Origin: Sinonovacula constricta | Lineage: Eukaryota; Mollusca; Bivalvia; Cardiida; Solecurtidae | Assembly (NCBI GenBank): GCA_007844125.1 | Contig: CM017556.1 | Span: 17,476,017-17,540,016, forward strand | Direction of reading: 5' to 3' | DNA: 64,000 nt | Shown here: positions 1-12,672 of the stretch, piece by piece | Numbering within the stretch: the first letter of the stretch is position 1 | How the letters are laid out: the number at the start of each line of letters is the position of its first letter | Notes under the pieces: generated by a model | What the model was told of the DNA's origin: nothing | Seen by the model: the letters and a program-made list of their open reading frames with translations, nothing else | Databases searched by the model: none | Position numbers and translations under genes: made by a program

Positions 1-80
<80 letters not shown>
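1..80. repeat. (AT)n microsatellite, cut by the window start
   Basis: Uninterrupted AT dinucleotides from the first base to position 80. The true left edge lies outside the window. Confidence 0.98.
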
Positions 81-83
<3 letters not shown>

Positions 84-2480
84 GAGTTGTGGGTTCCAAT
101 AAAAGTTTATATGATATGTATGACTTTAGAGTTCATAAGAACATTGAATATAGGAATTCGTATGCAAATACGGTGCAAGATGATGCAATTCATCCTGCCT
201 TGTGGCATATTAATGAAAATATTAAATTAAAATACACACAAAATCAATGAAAATTATACAGCCTTCTACAGAATACGGGATTGTTTTGTCTTAAATCTAA
301 TTCCAAAGAAAATTAAATCCTGAGGGCTGTACGTCTCATAGCAGCTTTGTTTGAGCATTCACCCTAAATTGTTGAAATTATCGTAAAACCTATCATTGTT
401 TCTAAGCGATACTTATCAACATGCCATTGATACGTGTTGTCTTGAATTATAAGACAAATTGACCAACGCTATATTTTATCGTAAATTTAATGATCTTAAT
501 ATAGGATGTCGTTTTACTATGCAAAAGTATGCACATACTTAACAAAATAAATATATATGTGGCATATAGAGAATCACAAGTTGTTCCTGGGCTATTATTC
601 TACCACAGGGTATTATTTAATAACGATCGTATAATATCTACACCACAACTTTTAAATAATAATATAACAATTTCTATTCCCAGCAGTTCTCTCTTTTAAC
701 ACAATCTTGTGTGTTTTTAATGTCTATGTGTGTTTTCCTATAATCGATTATCGGACCATCTATTCACCATCTTCCTCAAAGACGAACGAATTAGTTTATC
801 ACAATCAGACCATTTCTAATGACTGTGGCTATTCGCCTGGTGTTGTATATTGAACCTATCAATATCTTATAGTTCTCAGATGGCATCGTTGAAGTTCAAA
901 ATATATTTTGGAAGTTAATTTAAAGATATGTTTTTAAGCCTTACTTAGATGTGGTATTTGTAGTTAAACTGGCTTTATATGTGTAAAACACTATTCTGAA
1001 TATTGGTCAGGGTACGTATGGAAAATACCTGTTTTGATTATCGTTATCAAACTACATCTTCGTTGATAAGCAGTTTTGTCCGATTTGAACTCCAATGACG
1101 TGTAAATGTGATTATATGATATCGACATAATGTTATCATACGACTATTGCGATGTTATGTCCACTATGTATCCCTCGTTCTGTTTCGGGGTTTCTTATCT
1201 AACATTACATTTCTACTAGCTATGTGAAGTACATAATTGAAGTCGAATCCACTTGTGTATCGAAGTTACATACAGTCAAGCATCATTATAGATATAGATT
1301 CTTTATAGAAAACTTTGATATCGAGTTAAGTTATTTAAATATGTGAAAATTGCGATTTATAATAGAAACATTTAAGAATAGCAAATCAAATTGATGTTAA
1401 TGAATTGGCATGTTGCTTTATTTAATTGATTAAAGGGATTGACATAAGTGTTTGTACTGGATCTACACGATGCAACCTTTGCCATACAAACACAAACGAT
1501 ATCCAAGCATTTGCAGTTTCATGGATCAAACCAGAAATAATTCCAATGTATTCTTTAAACCTTTTTTCATTTCTTTATCCAAATCGAAGTATCAAATAAC
1601 GACTTATTATCTTCTTTTTGTTAACGAATTTTATATATTTAGCGAACGAAACATCTGTTACCATATGGTTATTTTTTAATCTTCAAGAAAAGTTTTGCGC
1701 TCAGAGTCATTCCATTTTGCTAATGCTTTTCGAATCTATCTGAATTACACCTGGACAATTTCCTCCTGGTAAAAACGTACAATTAATGTCGGTGAAATAA
1801 ACCAATAAGAAGTATTAAGAAGTAAAAAAGTCCCTGCTTGTAAAAGCCACCGAGTATATGTCTCGTTTGATATAAATACGAAACATTGGCATCGAATGTC
1901 TGCGAGTCTGCGCTTTTGTAACGTAGTTCCTTCATATAACTAGGCATATCTTTTTTAAGCTGTTAATTTTCTAATATATATTGTAATTGTTTTCTGATTC
2001 TTATTTAAGATGATAATGAGGTAGGGTAGAAAATTAAACTTTATTGTCCGATTCTAGACAAGGCAGTACACTAAGAAATATAATTATGTTAATTGAAAGA
2101 ACTAAAAAAAAAACAAGATGTGAAACGTTCAGAAAAACAAACAAATCCTTTTTGTCCCCAATCATTTAAACGGTACAATTAAACATTTTCCTGAACCATA
2201 TTATTCTTTGTGATGGATGTCAAATTGTTTAACCATTGAAATGAATCTAATTTCGCAACCTGATACATATTAGTCAAGAAACTGACAATTAGGAAACATT
2301 ACTGTCTGAAGGGCGTCATTACTGCCCAAGCGAATCCATCAATAATTATGATGACAGATTTGCAGAAAGCTACTTATTTTGTTAGATTTAGAAAACTAAA
2401 ACAAATGTGATATTGTAATTTGATTGCTTGAAGAAAAATTATTCATATTGAAAAATATTAAATAATTGAAAATATGTGTA
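81..2480. other. AT-rich non-coding DNA, nothing identified
   Basis: No open frame here resembles a known protein. The longest (1452-1679, plus strand) is 75 codons with biased, low-complexity composition and no splice context. I see no tandem repeat, SINE box or relationship to other parts of the window. Confidence 0.55.
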
Positions 2481-2483
2481 CCT

Positions 2484-3530
2484 TCAGTAACAGTCGTTAT
2501 AACCGAACAAAACGCGTACATATTTACTTCAGTACCAGTGCATTTAACTGGCTAAAACGCATATATTTATATTTCAGTACCAGTTGTTGTAAACGACTAG
2601 AATGCATACATATTTAGTTAAGTAACAGTCGTCGTTATCGGCTAGAACACATACATTTTTTAGTTCATAGCAGTAGTTGTACCCGCTGGAATGCATACAT
2701 ATTTTGTACCAGTGGTTCTAAGCAGCTAGAACGACTACATCTTTAGCTCAGTACCAGTGGTTTTAACTCACTAGAACGACTACATCTTTAGATCAGTACC
2801 AGTGGTTCTAAGCAGCTAGAACGCCTACATCTTTAGGTCAGTACCAGTGGTTTTAACCCACTAGAACGACTACATCTTTAGATCAGTACCAGTGGTTCTA
2901 AGCAGCTAGAACGCCTACATCTTTAGGTCAGTACCAGTGGTTTTAACTCACTAGAACGCCTACATCTTTAGGTCAGTACCAGTGGTTCTAACGACCACAA
3001 CTTTAGGTCAGTACCAGTGGTTTTAACCCACTAGAACACCTACATCTTTAGGTCAGTGCCAGTGGTTTTAACCCGCTTAAATTCATACACCTTTAGTTCT
3101 GTACCAGCGGTTCTGACAGGCTAGAACACACACATATTTAGTTCATTACACGCATCTTTTACTGGCTAGAACGCGCACATATTTATTTCGGCGCCAGTCC
3201 TTTTTACTGCCTAGCATGTACACATATTTATATTTATTTGGTACCAGTTAAGTCCAGTATACACATTTAAACTGGCTGGAACACATTCACAATTAGTTCA
3301 GAACCAGTGGTTGTTACCGGCTAGAACGCTTTATCTTAAGTTTATTACCAGTGGTTTTATCTGGCTGGAACACATACGTGTACATGCGTAGTTTTTTTCA
3401 GTAATAACGAATTTCAATTGAAGCTTAGTACCAGTGGCTCTAAAGGCAAATACGAAAACATCTTTCGTTCTGTACCAATAGATCTAACCCGCTATAACAC
3501 ATACATCAGTTCAATACCAGTAACCTAGCT
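2484..3530 (+). repeat. 45-bp-period minisatellite, array 1
   Basis: A tandem array of a unit containing GTACCAGTGGTT...CTAGAAC...TACATCTTTAG. The motif GTACCAGTGG recurs at 2706, 2751, 2796, 2841, 2886, 2931 and 2976, exactly 45 bases apart. It then jumps 35 bases to 3011, where ten bases are missing, and resumes at 3056 and 3101. Between 2700 and 3060 the units are nearly identical and alternate between two types (TTCTAAGCAG and TTTTAACCCA/ACTCA), giving a 90-bp higher-order repeat. Outer units are increasingly degenerate. Confidence 0.95.
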
Positions 3531-4270
3531 GTATAGTATAGCTACTTTTATGGATTTAAAATATTCTAGAATGTAAAGCATGTATACATGTGATAAGTAC
3601 TAATGAAGACAGCCCAATTGGTGTACACATTTCTCAATTATTCTAATGTTTTTATTTGCATATTCTGTATTTTATTACATTAAAGTAAAAACGATACTGG
3701 TGTAAGAAACGATATGTTAAAGCATTGTGGTGAATGCTTTCAAGTCTGTACATCACGTAATTATCTTTGAACTTTAAAAAAATTAACGGTTATTTTATAC
3801 TGTTTTGCGATAATTATTATTAGACAAAGTGCCTGTGTTAAAAGCTGCAGATAATTATAAGGTTGTTCTAAATTTCACAACAACCATGCCTAATTAAAGA
3901 AAGGTCATGGCAACAGCCAGTTAAAAATCGTAAAAACAGCTGAAGCGCTATGATTTAGCATGAATACCGAGTTTAGTCTCACGAGAACAAGTGTCGTCAA
4001 TAAGGCCATGGAAAGGCATAAAAAGACCGAATTGACCTTTCCACGAGATGACTTGATGGGGTTTTCAACGGAAATGAAGAGATGTAATTAGCGGCAGAGA
4101 TAGGCTAGAAACTCATCATTTCTAATTTAATTAGGTATCGTAGTGGTCTTTTTAAATTAAAATGTGTTATCATTAAGAAAATTTATATGTTGTCCGAATT
4201 CTTGCTTAACTTTCCGAAGACAAACGTTGGTGCTTTACTCCCCATATTACAAAGAGATGGAACAAAAATA
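3531..4270. other. Non-coding part of duplication unit 1
   Basis: No gene seen. The stretch 3850-4130 is well conserved with 9780-10080 in unit 2, including TCATGGCAACAG and GAACAAGTGTCGTCAAT. Confidence 0.6.
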
Positions 4271-4428
<158 letters not shown>

Positions 4429-7400
4429 CATTAATATATCAAATGGAGAAATTATGACAAATGTTTTCGGATGTAAAGACTGCCTAGTTTCCTCTCCACC
4501 CCATTAAAGTTATATTTTGTCGGTCATCACCACTCTAATAGCAATTAGTGTATATTAACCTATTTTTTCTCAGGCATTACATGAACGTCTTATGTCAATC
4601 CTAATATATTTTTCATTGTGATACAAACGTTACACCAAAACATTTCAAATCGACATTGAATGTAATTATAGTATTTTCGATATATACAGACACTGTGTAG
4701 TGTTCATGTCATATTGAACCAATTAAGTATGAGTAACGTCAAACTAAAAAAACAATGATGGGTTTTATTACACTAAAGAAAATTTATAATAACGCACATT
4801 CAATGTAGATTCTACACAAACACTATCTTTTCAATTACTACTAGTCTTTTGAGACAGTAATAGTACATGTTTCGTAATTGTAGCATAGCGTAACTTCATT
4901 TGCGTAAGGTCTATTGATAGTGTCATTTGCACACGTCAAAGTATCCGTTTCGGGCATCCTTGTTTTTCAAAAGCAGGTTCAAGCAACCAAAACAGTGATA
5001 TGCAGAAGAACTAAAATCGTTAGAAATTAAACGGCCCACATCTTTACCTTAAAAGAAACAGTATATTGAAGAACAAATTATCTCACTAAATATCAATAAG
5101 ATTAGAATATGCCCAGCTTTACTGTTTATCGTAGCATTAGCCGTGCATTAATATATAGTAACTTCTTTACAGGTTAGTCGTCCTTTACTGTCGTGGACAC
5201 AGGATCAATCGAAAACTAGCATTTTCAACCGGTTAAATCGATTACATGTAACATCACTGACCAGAAGCATTTACAGGCTTACACACTGTCAAAAACGTAC
5301 CTACAGCAAGTTGTTTTCAGCTTGTTTGCAATTTCAATATGAATTTCAAGTCACCTGGTTGGATGTATGTAAACTAGAAGTGACTTAGTGATTTTTAGCA
5401 TTTTAGAGAAGGAAACAAACCACCAACAAAATATTCAAAAAGTATCGTGTTTTATTTTGTTATCATCCGTTTGTCGGAACAAGGGATGCCGAGTTAAAAA
5501 CGGCATGCTGTCCGCGTATTTTTACTTTATTTCTCTTAATTAACTCAAGCAAATTATTATGAGGACTGGCCTTAATCACATATAATAAACTGTTATATAA
5601 ATAAATTCTAGGTATTAAGTTCATTTTGTATTTCTATACTTTTGTCTAAATATTATCTAAGCATCGATCTTTTTACGAATCTTAAACGTTCTTGCCTCGT
5701 ATTTAGCTCGAGAATATTGTAATGAAATAAAATTGCATTATTTCTCATGTCTCAATATATTATCAGGTCAATGAATGATCGGTTTTAAAGAACATGAGTG
5801 TATAAAATCTGCTAATACTTTAGATAACGTACCATACGTTTTTATTCCCAATCCTAAATCTCACAGGAACAGTTGCTTCAAGAAATAAAAAATAAAATTC
5901 ATATGCTATTTATAATGTCTGTCTCGTATTTATAATGTCTGTCTCGCTAAATTAATCGTTCAGTTCGTATGGTAATTGACGTGACTTGATTTTTCATCGC
6001 ATTATTACGCAATGAATTACACGTCTCTTCCATTTTAGCAGCACGGTCGAAATCTGTTCATACCGTTTTATAGGAAGTCGCCAGCCTCTTTACGTGTAAC
6101 GACATGTGTAGCCTATGCTACATACAAAACTGTGGATTAAAAACATATAAAATCCATAAAACGAACTGGTTAATAATAAACATGCATTCTGAAAAAAGCA
6201 ATATGTGTATCATTTTCTCATGGCAAACATAGTATATTTATATTTAAGTGTACAGTCGACTCATTCAAAGATAAAAAAAAGAACACCGTCATACGATTAC
6301 AAGTTTTCAGCTTCTTGACAATATTGGCATTCAAGAGTAATTACTAAGAATTACTGGCGTGAAATTGTGTTCCTTCATAATTTGCTTTTCATGGCCAAAG
6401 CCACAGACTTCGTTCAATATTTCATATTAGTAAAATCAACCCTTATCTTATAAACGCGTTCTCTAGAGGCTGTATAGTTATATACAAATATTGGCAATTC
6501 AGATACCCGACACGATCCTAGACGCAGATAGGCCGGCTAAAACGTTTCTGTAAAGAGACAGAAATATTATACAGATTTTAATGGGATTATGGTAATAAGA
6601 AAAATATTTTATGTATTTAATGAAGCTGTAGTATTTGTAAGCGGAAAACGAAATGTTAGGCTTTTCGTTACTTTTATAACTTTCAAGTTAGGTATATTAT
6701 AAGTGATCGTCAATATCAGAGAAAGGTAATATACATGTAAATGATCGAACACTTTTATGTTGTGTTCACTATATAAATGTTATATTCACTTTTCTTTATG
6801 TAAGTTCGCGTACTATTTACGTAATTGCTTTTTTTATTTTACAACGGTATGCTTCCAAAAACAGATGTTACATTTCTGTGAAACTGTAATTTGTGAAATC
6901 TGTCATCGGGTTACAGACAAAATTGCGCTTGTACGTGAATCCTGTGAAGCGCGCACCCAAGGCAATTGAATGTTAATTATTGTTCCACAAAAATGCCTAG
7001 TCTTACGAATGAATCTTAAAAGACAATAAATCCAATGTAGCGTTTAGCTACATTTGCAAGCTATGCAAGCAATTGCAAGCTATTGGGAAAGTTTGCTAAT
7101 CGAACTAGAAGAATTTTTCACAATAGCTTGCAAGCAATGAACTTTCGTATCGGAATACCAACTTCTGAAGAGATGAATAGCAAAATAAATATTGTAGCTG
7201 GTCGTCTTTTTATTTGCGTCTTCCACGTATTTTATGTGTACATGTTTCGAAACATAGTCTTTTAAGCCATAATATACTATTGATTTTATATTTATTAACT
7301 TCATCATAAGACTCTAATAATTATGTAAAAGGGAGAAAGTTTTTATTACTTTTTTCTAATTCACAGTATTGGCAGTTATAACAGTTAAATGCAACTTTCA

Positions 7401-7765
7401 CATTCACATCATGTGTCCATATTGTGCCTTGTTATGCAATACAGATATTCTTACTATTGATAAAACTATTTGCGCGACATTGTTCCTCCTAAAGAGTATA
7501 TTTTGCATCTCTACTACACATAATTAATGAGACAGGGTTAGTGACAGTGATGGCAAAAAAAGTTTTGATTTATAACGGTGATTGATGTTTTCTCTTTTTG
7601 TGTGTCCTTACAGGTCAACCCTCTAAAACATAACTCCTCTCCTTTAACATATATTTATCTATTGTATCATTGAAAAATATTCGTCGTGTTTTTTGTCTTA
7701 TTCCTTATCAAAAACGTAACTGTATTTGCTGTTGTGTGTTCCCCTTCCCAAAGTATCGATTGACC
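4429..7765. other. Non-coding part of duplication unit 1
   Basis: No recognisable protein. It holds several blocks conserved with unit 2 (see the unit entry). A short direct duplication TATTTATAATGTCTGTCTCG occurs twice back to back around 5908-5946. Short open frames at 6757-6969 and 7083-7307 have no counterpart frame in unit 2 and are taken as chance. Confidence 0.55.
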
Positions 7766-7779
7766 TCATTTACGGTTAA

Positions 7780-8150
7780 TAAATATTACTAATGACTGAC
7801 ATGTCACAAACGTGATCAATGGGGTAGCTACTTTATCAATGTATATATAATCTCGAATGGCCGTACGCATATTTTCCCCGCTTTCCCCTTCGTGTCTTTG
7901 GTTCGTATTTTTAGCTAGACAGTCGCTACAATGATTAGAAACTTGGCAGAAATGGGTCATTAATATTCCACACACAACATTACATGGAGCCAGACGACCC
8001 TATCCAGCTGTCAAAAGGACAGACCGTTTGGCTTTAAGGATGGACTGGTTTTACATTTAAATGGCGGGCGGATCAGATTGGATATTGACGAATGAGGAAG
8101 TTTCAAATCAAACTACTGAAAGGGCAGACAACAAGCGAGGATTAAAGTGC
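7780..8150 (+). other. Best-conserved block of the duplication, copy 1
   Basis: This pairs with 14800-15150. In the stretch 7941-8016 against 14952-15027, I count 69 of 76 identical bases with no gap. A TATATATAA motif at about 7841 is kept in both copies (about 14856). The function is unknown. The paired minus-strand open frames inside this block change mostly at amino-acid-altering positions, so protein constraint is not the reason for the conservation. Confidence 0.7.
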
Positions 8151-8156
8151 GACTCC

Positions 8157-8352
8157 TGTTACTACTACTACTACTACTACTACTTCTACTACTACTACTA
8201 CTTCTACTACTACTACTACTACTAGTACTTCTACTACTCCTACTACTACTACTACTACTACTACCACTACTACGACGACTACTACTACTACTACAATAAC
8301 TACTACTACTACTATTACTACGACTACTTCAACTACTGCTACTACTACTACC
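8157..8352 (+). repeat. (CTA)n trinucleotide repeat
   Basis: An imperfect CTA/TAC repeat of about 195 bases with CTT, CTC and CGA variants. A short version (15160-15196) sits at the same place in unit 2, so the seed predates the duplication and expanded here. Confidence 0.97.
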
Positions 8353-8654
8353 ATAATAATAATAACGAAAGAAAATTGCAATATTAAAGGAAATCACAAA
8401 ACACATAAATGCGGAAAATAAAGTAAACATAAATATTATTTACACTGAGTATAGAAGTTAATGCAAAAGAAATTTTCAAAAATATGAGCTATATATATTC
8501 AAAACCTTTTTTTAGATTTTAATAAATATATGTAAAAAAAATTAAACACTTCATTCAATAACTGTTAAAATAAAACAAAAAAAAAACATGTTTAAAATCA
8601 TGTGACAGTATCAACACAATACACAAATAAAATGCCGTGGACTGCGATGATACA

Positions 8655-8905
8655 CTGCCATATTGATAGTTTCTATTGTCAAAGAAAACAAAAAATAAGG
8701 GCATTGCTGAAAATAACTGCTACATTAATCTTAACCGCAAAAGTTTCACTATGGTAAATAGCACTTGAGAATGACATGTAGGACAGTCAAAACAGATTGC
8801 GCAAAGATACAAAAGATGTATGCGCCGGCATAATGTTACATTGAACGTGTTTGCAGGACCTTTACTGACTAAAGGAGAGGTTTGGGTTTTTTTCCGTCAA
8901 TAAAT
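8655..8905 (+). repeat. Dispersed repeat family A, copy 1
   Basis: Shares the string GCATTGCTGAAAATAACTGC, then TAGCAC..GACAGACAAATAGGA.TGTCA and TTATGCGCC..CAT..CGTGACATTGA, with copies at 15241-15510, 18165-18310, 44531-44800, 47195-47600 and 62695-62965. It is non-coding and looks like a non-autonomous mobile or ancient repeat. No terminal inverted repeats were identified. Confidence 0.75.
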
Positions 8906-9099
8906 CTTGAAACCAAAATTATTTATCATTTATTAATATTGGTAACCATAACGACAAATATCGGGTAGGGTTGAGTTAGTAGTCATATTACAAGTTTAAG
9001 TCATAACAACGTTATTGTTGTTTATTTACTTTTGGATAACATAAAATTCATTTATTGCATCGATTTGTAGACGAACACTATTTATTATCAGTATACATA

Positions 9100-9745
9100 A
9101 GTAGTTTTGTAACACCGGTTTTAACTAGCTAAAATGCAGATGTTTTGAATTTAATATATATATATAGTTTAATAACTGTGGTTGTAACTACCTAGACATA
9201 TTTTGTTCAGTATAAGTGGCTGTAACCCGCTAGAACGGAGACATATTTAATTATTCAGCCCCAGTGGTTGTAACCGTTTTGAATGCCGGTTAAATGCTTG
9301 ATCAATACAAGACATACATATATAGTTCTCGGGGCGAAGGACTTCAGGTGGTAAGATCTTCCACCCAACTTACGGTGCGCCGGTGTTCTACCCACACATT
9401 GTCGAGGGTCTTCATCCACCATACAGCTGGACGTTGCTATAGTTATCATAATTGGTCGCTGTTATTTATGTAAAAAACAACAACAACAACAATCAGTCAT
9501 TGTAACCGGCTAGAACAGATAAAATTTTAGCTCAAAACAGCGGTTTTGACTGGCTTGAATACATACATGTTCAAATATATATATCTAGTTCAACTCCAGT
9601 AAAAACGAATGCAAATTGTAGTTCAGTACCAGTGGTTCTACCAGCAAATACACAAACATATTTAGTTATGTGCTTGTAGTTCTAACACACCTAGAACGAA
9701 TGCATTAGTTTAGTAATTGTAACCTCGCTATGTGGTATGTCATTA
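9100..9745 (+). repeat. 45-bp minisatellite, degenerate array 2
   Basis: Scattered, diverged copies of the array 1 unit are recognisable, for example CAGTGGTTGTAACCG near 9250, ATTGTAACCGGCTAGAAC near 9500 and CAGTACCAGTGGTTCTA near 9625. The array is interrupted by a SINE. Unlike array 1 it shows no recent homogenisation. Confidence 0.8.
9327..9492 (+). mobile_element. SINE copy, 5'-truncated
   Basis: Contains ACTTACGGTGCGCCGGTG, a TCTTCATCCACCA block and an ATCATAATTGG block, ending in an (AAC)n tail. The same blocks, inverted, form the SINE at 10391-10568. The tRNA-like head is missing or too diverged to see. It is inserted inside minisatellite array 2. Confidence 0.8.
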
Positions 9746-10390
9746 TTACGGATTTACATCCATATATAGATAATGCGGATAATTTTATATGGCGGTTCTA
9801 AATTTCACATTTAAGCATGGCTTATGAATAAGGGTCATGGCAACAGACATTTAGCAATCGTTAAACCGCTGAAGTGCTACGATTTAACATAAATACCGAG
9901 TTTATGTTCGATACCAAGAATAATTCTGCAGTCTGATGAGAACAAGTGTCGTCAATTATGCTGTGGAAAGGTATATAAAGACCAAATGGCTTTTTTTACA
10001 AGATTGCTTTATGTGACTTTCAGCGGAAATGTACGGATGTCATGTGCGGCTGAGTTGGGCTAGAAATACACCATTTCTATATCTAATTGGGTTTCTGGGT
10101 GATCCTGTGTAAGGAACTTTAACCATTGTATGATTTTGAAAATATTGTCGCATAATTGAATTGTATATAATTTCAGGAATTCAAATACGGTTGAAAAATA
10201 TTTACATATGCGTGTTTTGTTGTACGCATTGCTGATTGTAAAGCACACATGTCCTCTTAAGGTAACTTATTGAAAAAATACAGCTTTAGATCTTCATGTC
10301 CACAACAATATAAATTATAATATTGACATCAAACCATTGAATGTTATGACAATTTGTGTTTTTGTTTTTGCTTTTGTTTTGAAATACTTC
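9745..10390. other. Non-coding part of duplication unit 2
   Basis: 9780-10080 matches 3850-4130 of unit 1. No gene was identified. Confidence 0.6.
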
Positions 10391-10568
10391 GCAGCGTCCA
10401 ATTATGATCATTATAGGGACGTTAAGCTATTTGGTGGAAGAAGACCCCAGACATAAGTCTGGGTAAAACTACCGGCGCACCGCAAGTCAGCTGGAACTCC
10501 CTACCACAGCTTAAGCTATGTGCCCAGATCGGGACTCGAGCCTACGCGATGAGTGGCTAAGCACTGAG
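10391..10568 (-). mobile_element. tRNA-derived SINE
   Basis: Read on the minus strand, the head carries GCTTAGCCACTCATCG and a box B-like GGCTCGAGTCCCG. The body (GACTTGCGGTGCGCCGGTAG, TCTTCTTCCACCA, ATCATAATTGG) is shared with 9327-9492. The insertion is absent from the equivalent point of duplication unit 1 (about 4185), so it postdates the duplication. Confidence 0.85.
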
Positions 10569-12364
10569 AAAAAGTTTAGTTTGGTACTGTAGTTTATCTA
10601 GTTTATTATTGTTTTAGAAGTCCCCCAATCATTGTTTTTGTCAGTAGTCGAGTAAATGGAAACCTAAAGATATATGTTGCCAGAATTCGTGTTTCCGAAG
10701 ACAAACTATATTGTTTAACGCAAAATATATACAAGAAGATTGGAATAAAAATGTCCCTTCTCCTTGCAATCCAAGTAATAACATTGATTTTTTCAATGAA
10801 CACGTTAAATAGAAATCTTATATCCGGCGAAAAGTCTCCATCGATTCCATTCTTCTCCCATCAAAGTTGAAAGATTATTTGTCACTGATTCTAATTATTC
10901 TATATCAATATAAACTTTCAGAAACCTCTAAATCTTAAATGACTATCTTATGTCGATCCTAATATATTTGACATTGTGACACTTAAGCTACATGTATAAG
11001 AGGAAGAAGAAAATATCAGTTGGGTGTATTTGATGTACATTATTACATTTCACTGAGCAATTGGTTCTGTATAACATTAAACTTGCGTAAACGTACATCA
11101 GTACCTTAGTGCCCAGTACTTTTTGCGTTTTAATACTATACTTTAACATTGAACAGCACCATCAATATATATAAAAATAACAGAGGTCATACGCTTCTCA
11201 CAATCCAAATGCAATGTTTGGTATAGAAAAATGTCTGTATTCGAAAAAATGTTACACTGGTAATCAGAAACTACAGAAAGTTTAGGTTCTCCTTGTGTTC
11301 TATGTAGTATTGTACGTTGCCACGTGTTAAAGGTAGCCTAGGTTACTGTCTTGTAGGTGATCTGATGTAACAGGTGGGAGGTTTGGTAGGTGAGTAGTGA
11401 CATATGAGACATGTACGCATTAATTAGTTATGAATACGAACATAACAGCTGATCCCTGTACAGAGCTTTTGTCGTATCAGTTTAATATCCATATTGTGTG
11501 GTTTTAATTCACCTCACATGTGTGTAAAGGTGTTAAGGTCATTGCTGACAGGAAACGTGTTCAGGATAGCTAAAGTATCATATGGTTCTTTTTATAATTC
11601 GACAAAGGATTTACTGTATGAGATCTTATTTTTTAAATGACGTTAATACAAAGAGCGGTATGATTGTATTTTAATTTAATATGTTCTCAGATTTAAATCA
11701 ACAAAAATTTCCTTCTCACTAAGCTGAATAGAAAATATCCCACGGTGAAAGATTTGCTTGTCCACTCACTTAAATTATAAGAATCCTTAGAATTAATCGT
11801 CACTTTATGACGTTACAATCTGTAAGTAGGATTAGAATACATGCGGTTTAGTTAACATATGGTAGATCTAATTTGTTCAAGTTAAAACAAAGTTTGTTTA
11901 GTTTTCAACTATTTGAGCAACATTTTAAACCTCGAATGGTTCAAATGCTAAATCATTTACCAAAAATACTTGATTTTTGTTACAGTAGATTGTATTGCAA
12001 CTTCGCAAACACACACCTATAGATAAAACCAAGTTTCTTAAAGGCATACATAGTAAAACTCTATAATAACATTATATCGAAATACAAGTACATTGCACTC
12101 TTTTACTTTAAATGTCAAGAAAGACAACTCTTGCCGTTGCGCCTGCGCAGACCTTCACTAAAAATCCATCGAATTTATACGTTAACCACGCTTGTCTAGC
12201 ACCATTGACCAGAAGCATTAACATGCTTACACACGTGAAACATTTGTTTTCAGGTTGATTGCAATTTGAAATTGAGTCATTTGTTTGGGTGTATTTAAGT
12301 AAGAAGTTATTTTAGCCTTTTTAGAGAATGAAATACACCAGCAACATAATATACAAAAGTACCG
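10569..12364. other. Non-coding part of duplication unit 2
   Basis: Conserved blocks with unit 1 occur at 10675-10765, 10855-10985 and 12205-12360. No protein or RNA gene was recognised. Confidence 0.6.
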
Positions 12365-12444
<80 letters not shown>

Positions 12445-12555
12445 CAGTTAGTTGGTTAGTTAGTTAGTTAGATAGTTAGTAAGTTAGTTAGTTAGTTAGT
12501 AAGTAAGTTAGTTAGTAAGTAAGTAAGTAAGTTAGTTAGTTAGTTAGTTAGTTAG

Positions 12556-12594
<39 letters not shown>

Positions 12595-12672
12595 AGTTAG
12601 TTAAGTTAGTTAAGTTAGACAGTCAGTCAGTCAGTTAGCCAGCCAGTCAGTCAGTCAGTCAGTCAGTTAGTT
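12365..12672 (+). repeat. (GTTA)n passing into (CAGT)n tetranucleotide array
   Basis: About 300 bases of GTTA repeats with AAGT, GATA and AGTTA variants, ending in CAGT/CAGC repeats from about 12619. It is absent at the matching site in unit 1 (about 5450). Confidence 0.97.

Noticed and set aside
2484..3530. Regularly spaced repeats reminiscent of a CRISPR array.
   Set aside because: There are no unique spacers: the whole 45-base unit repeats, the setting is eukaryotic, and there are no cas genes. It is a minisatellite.
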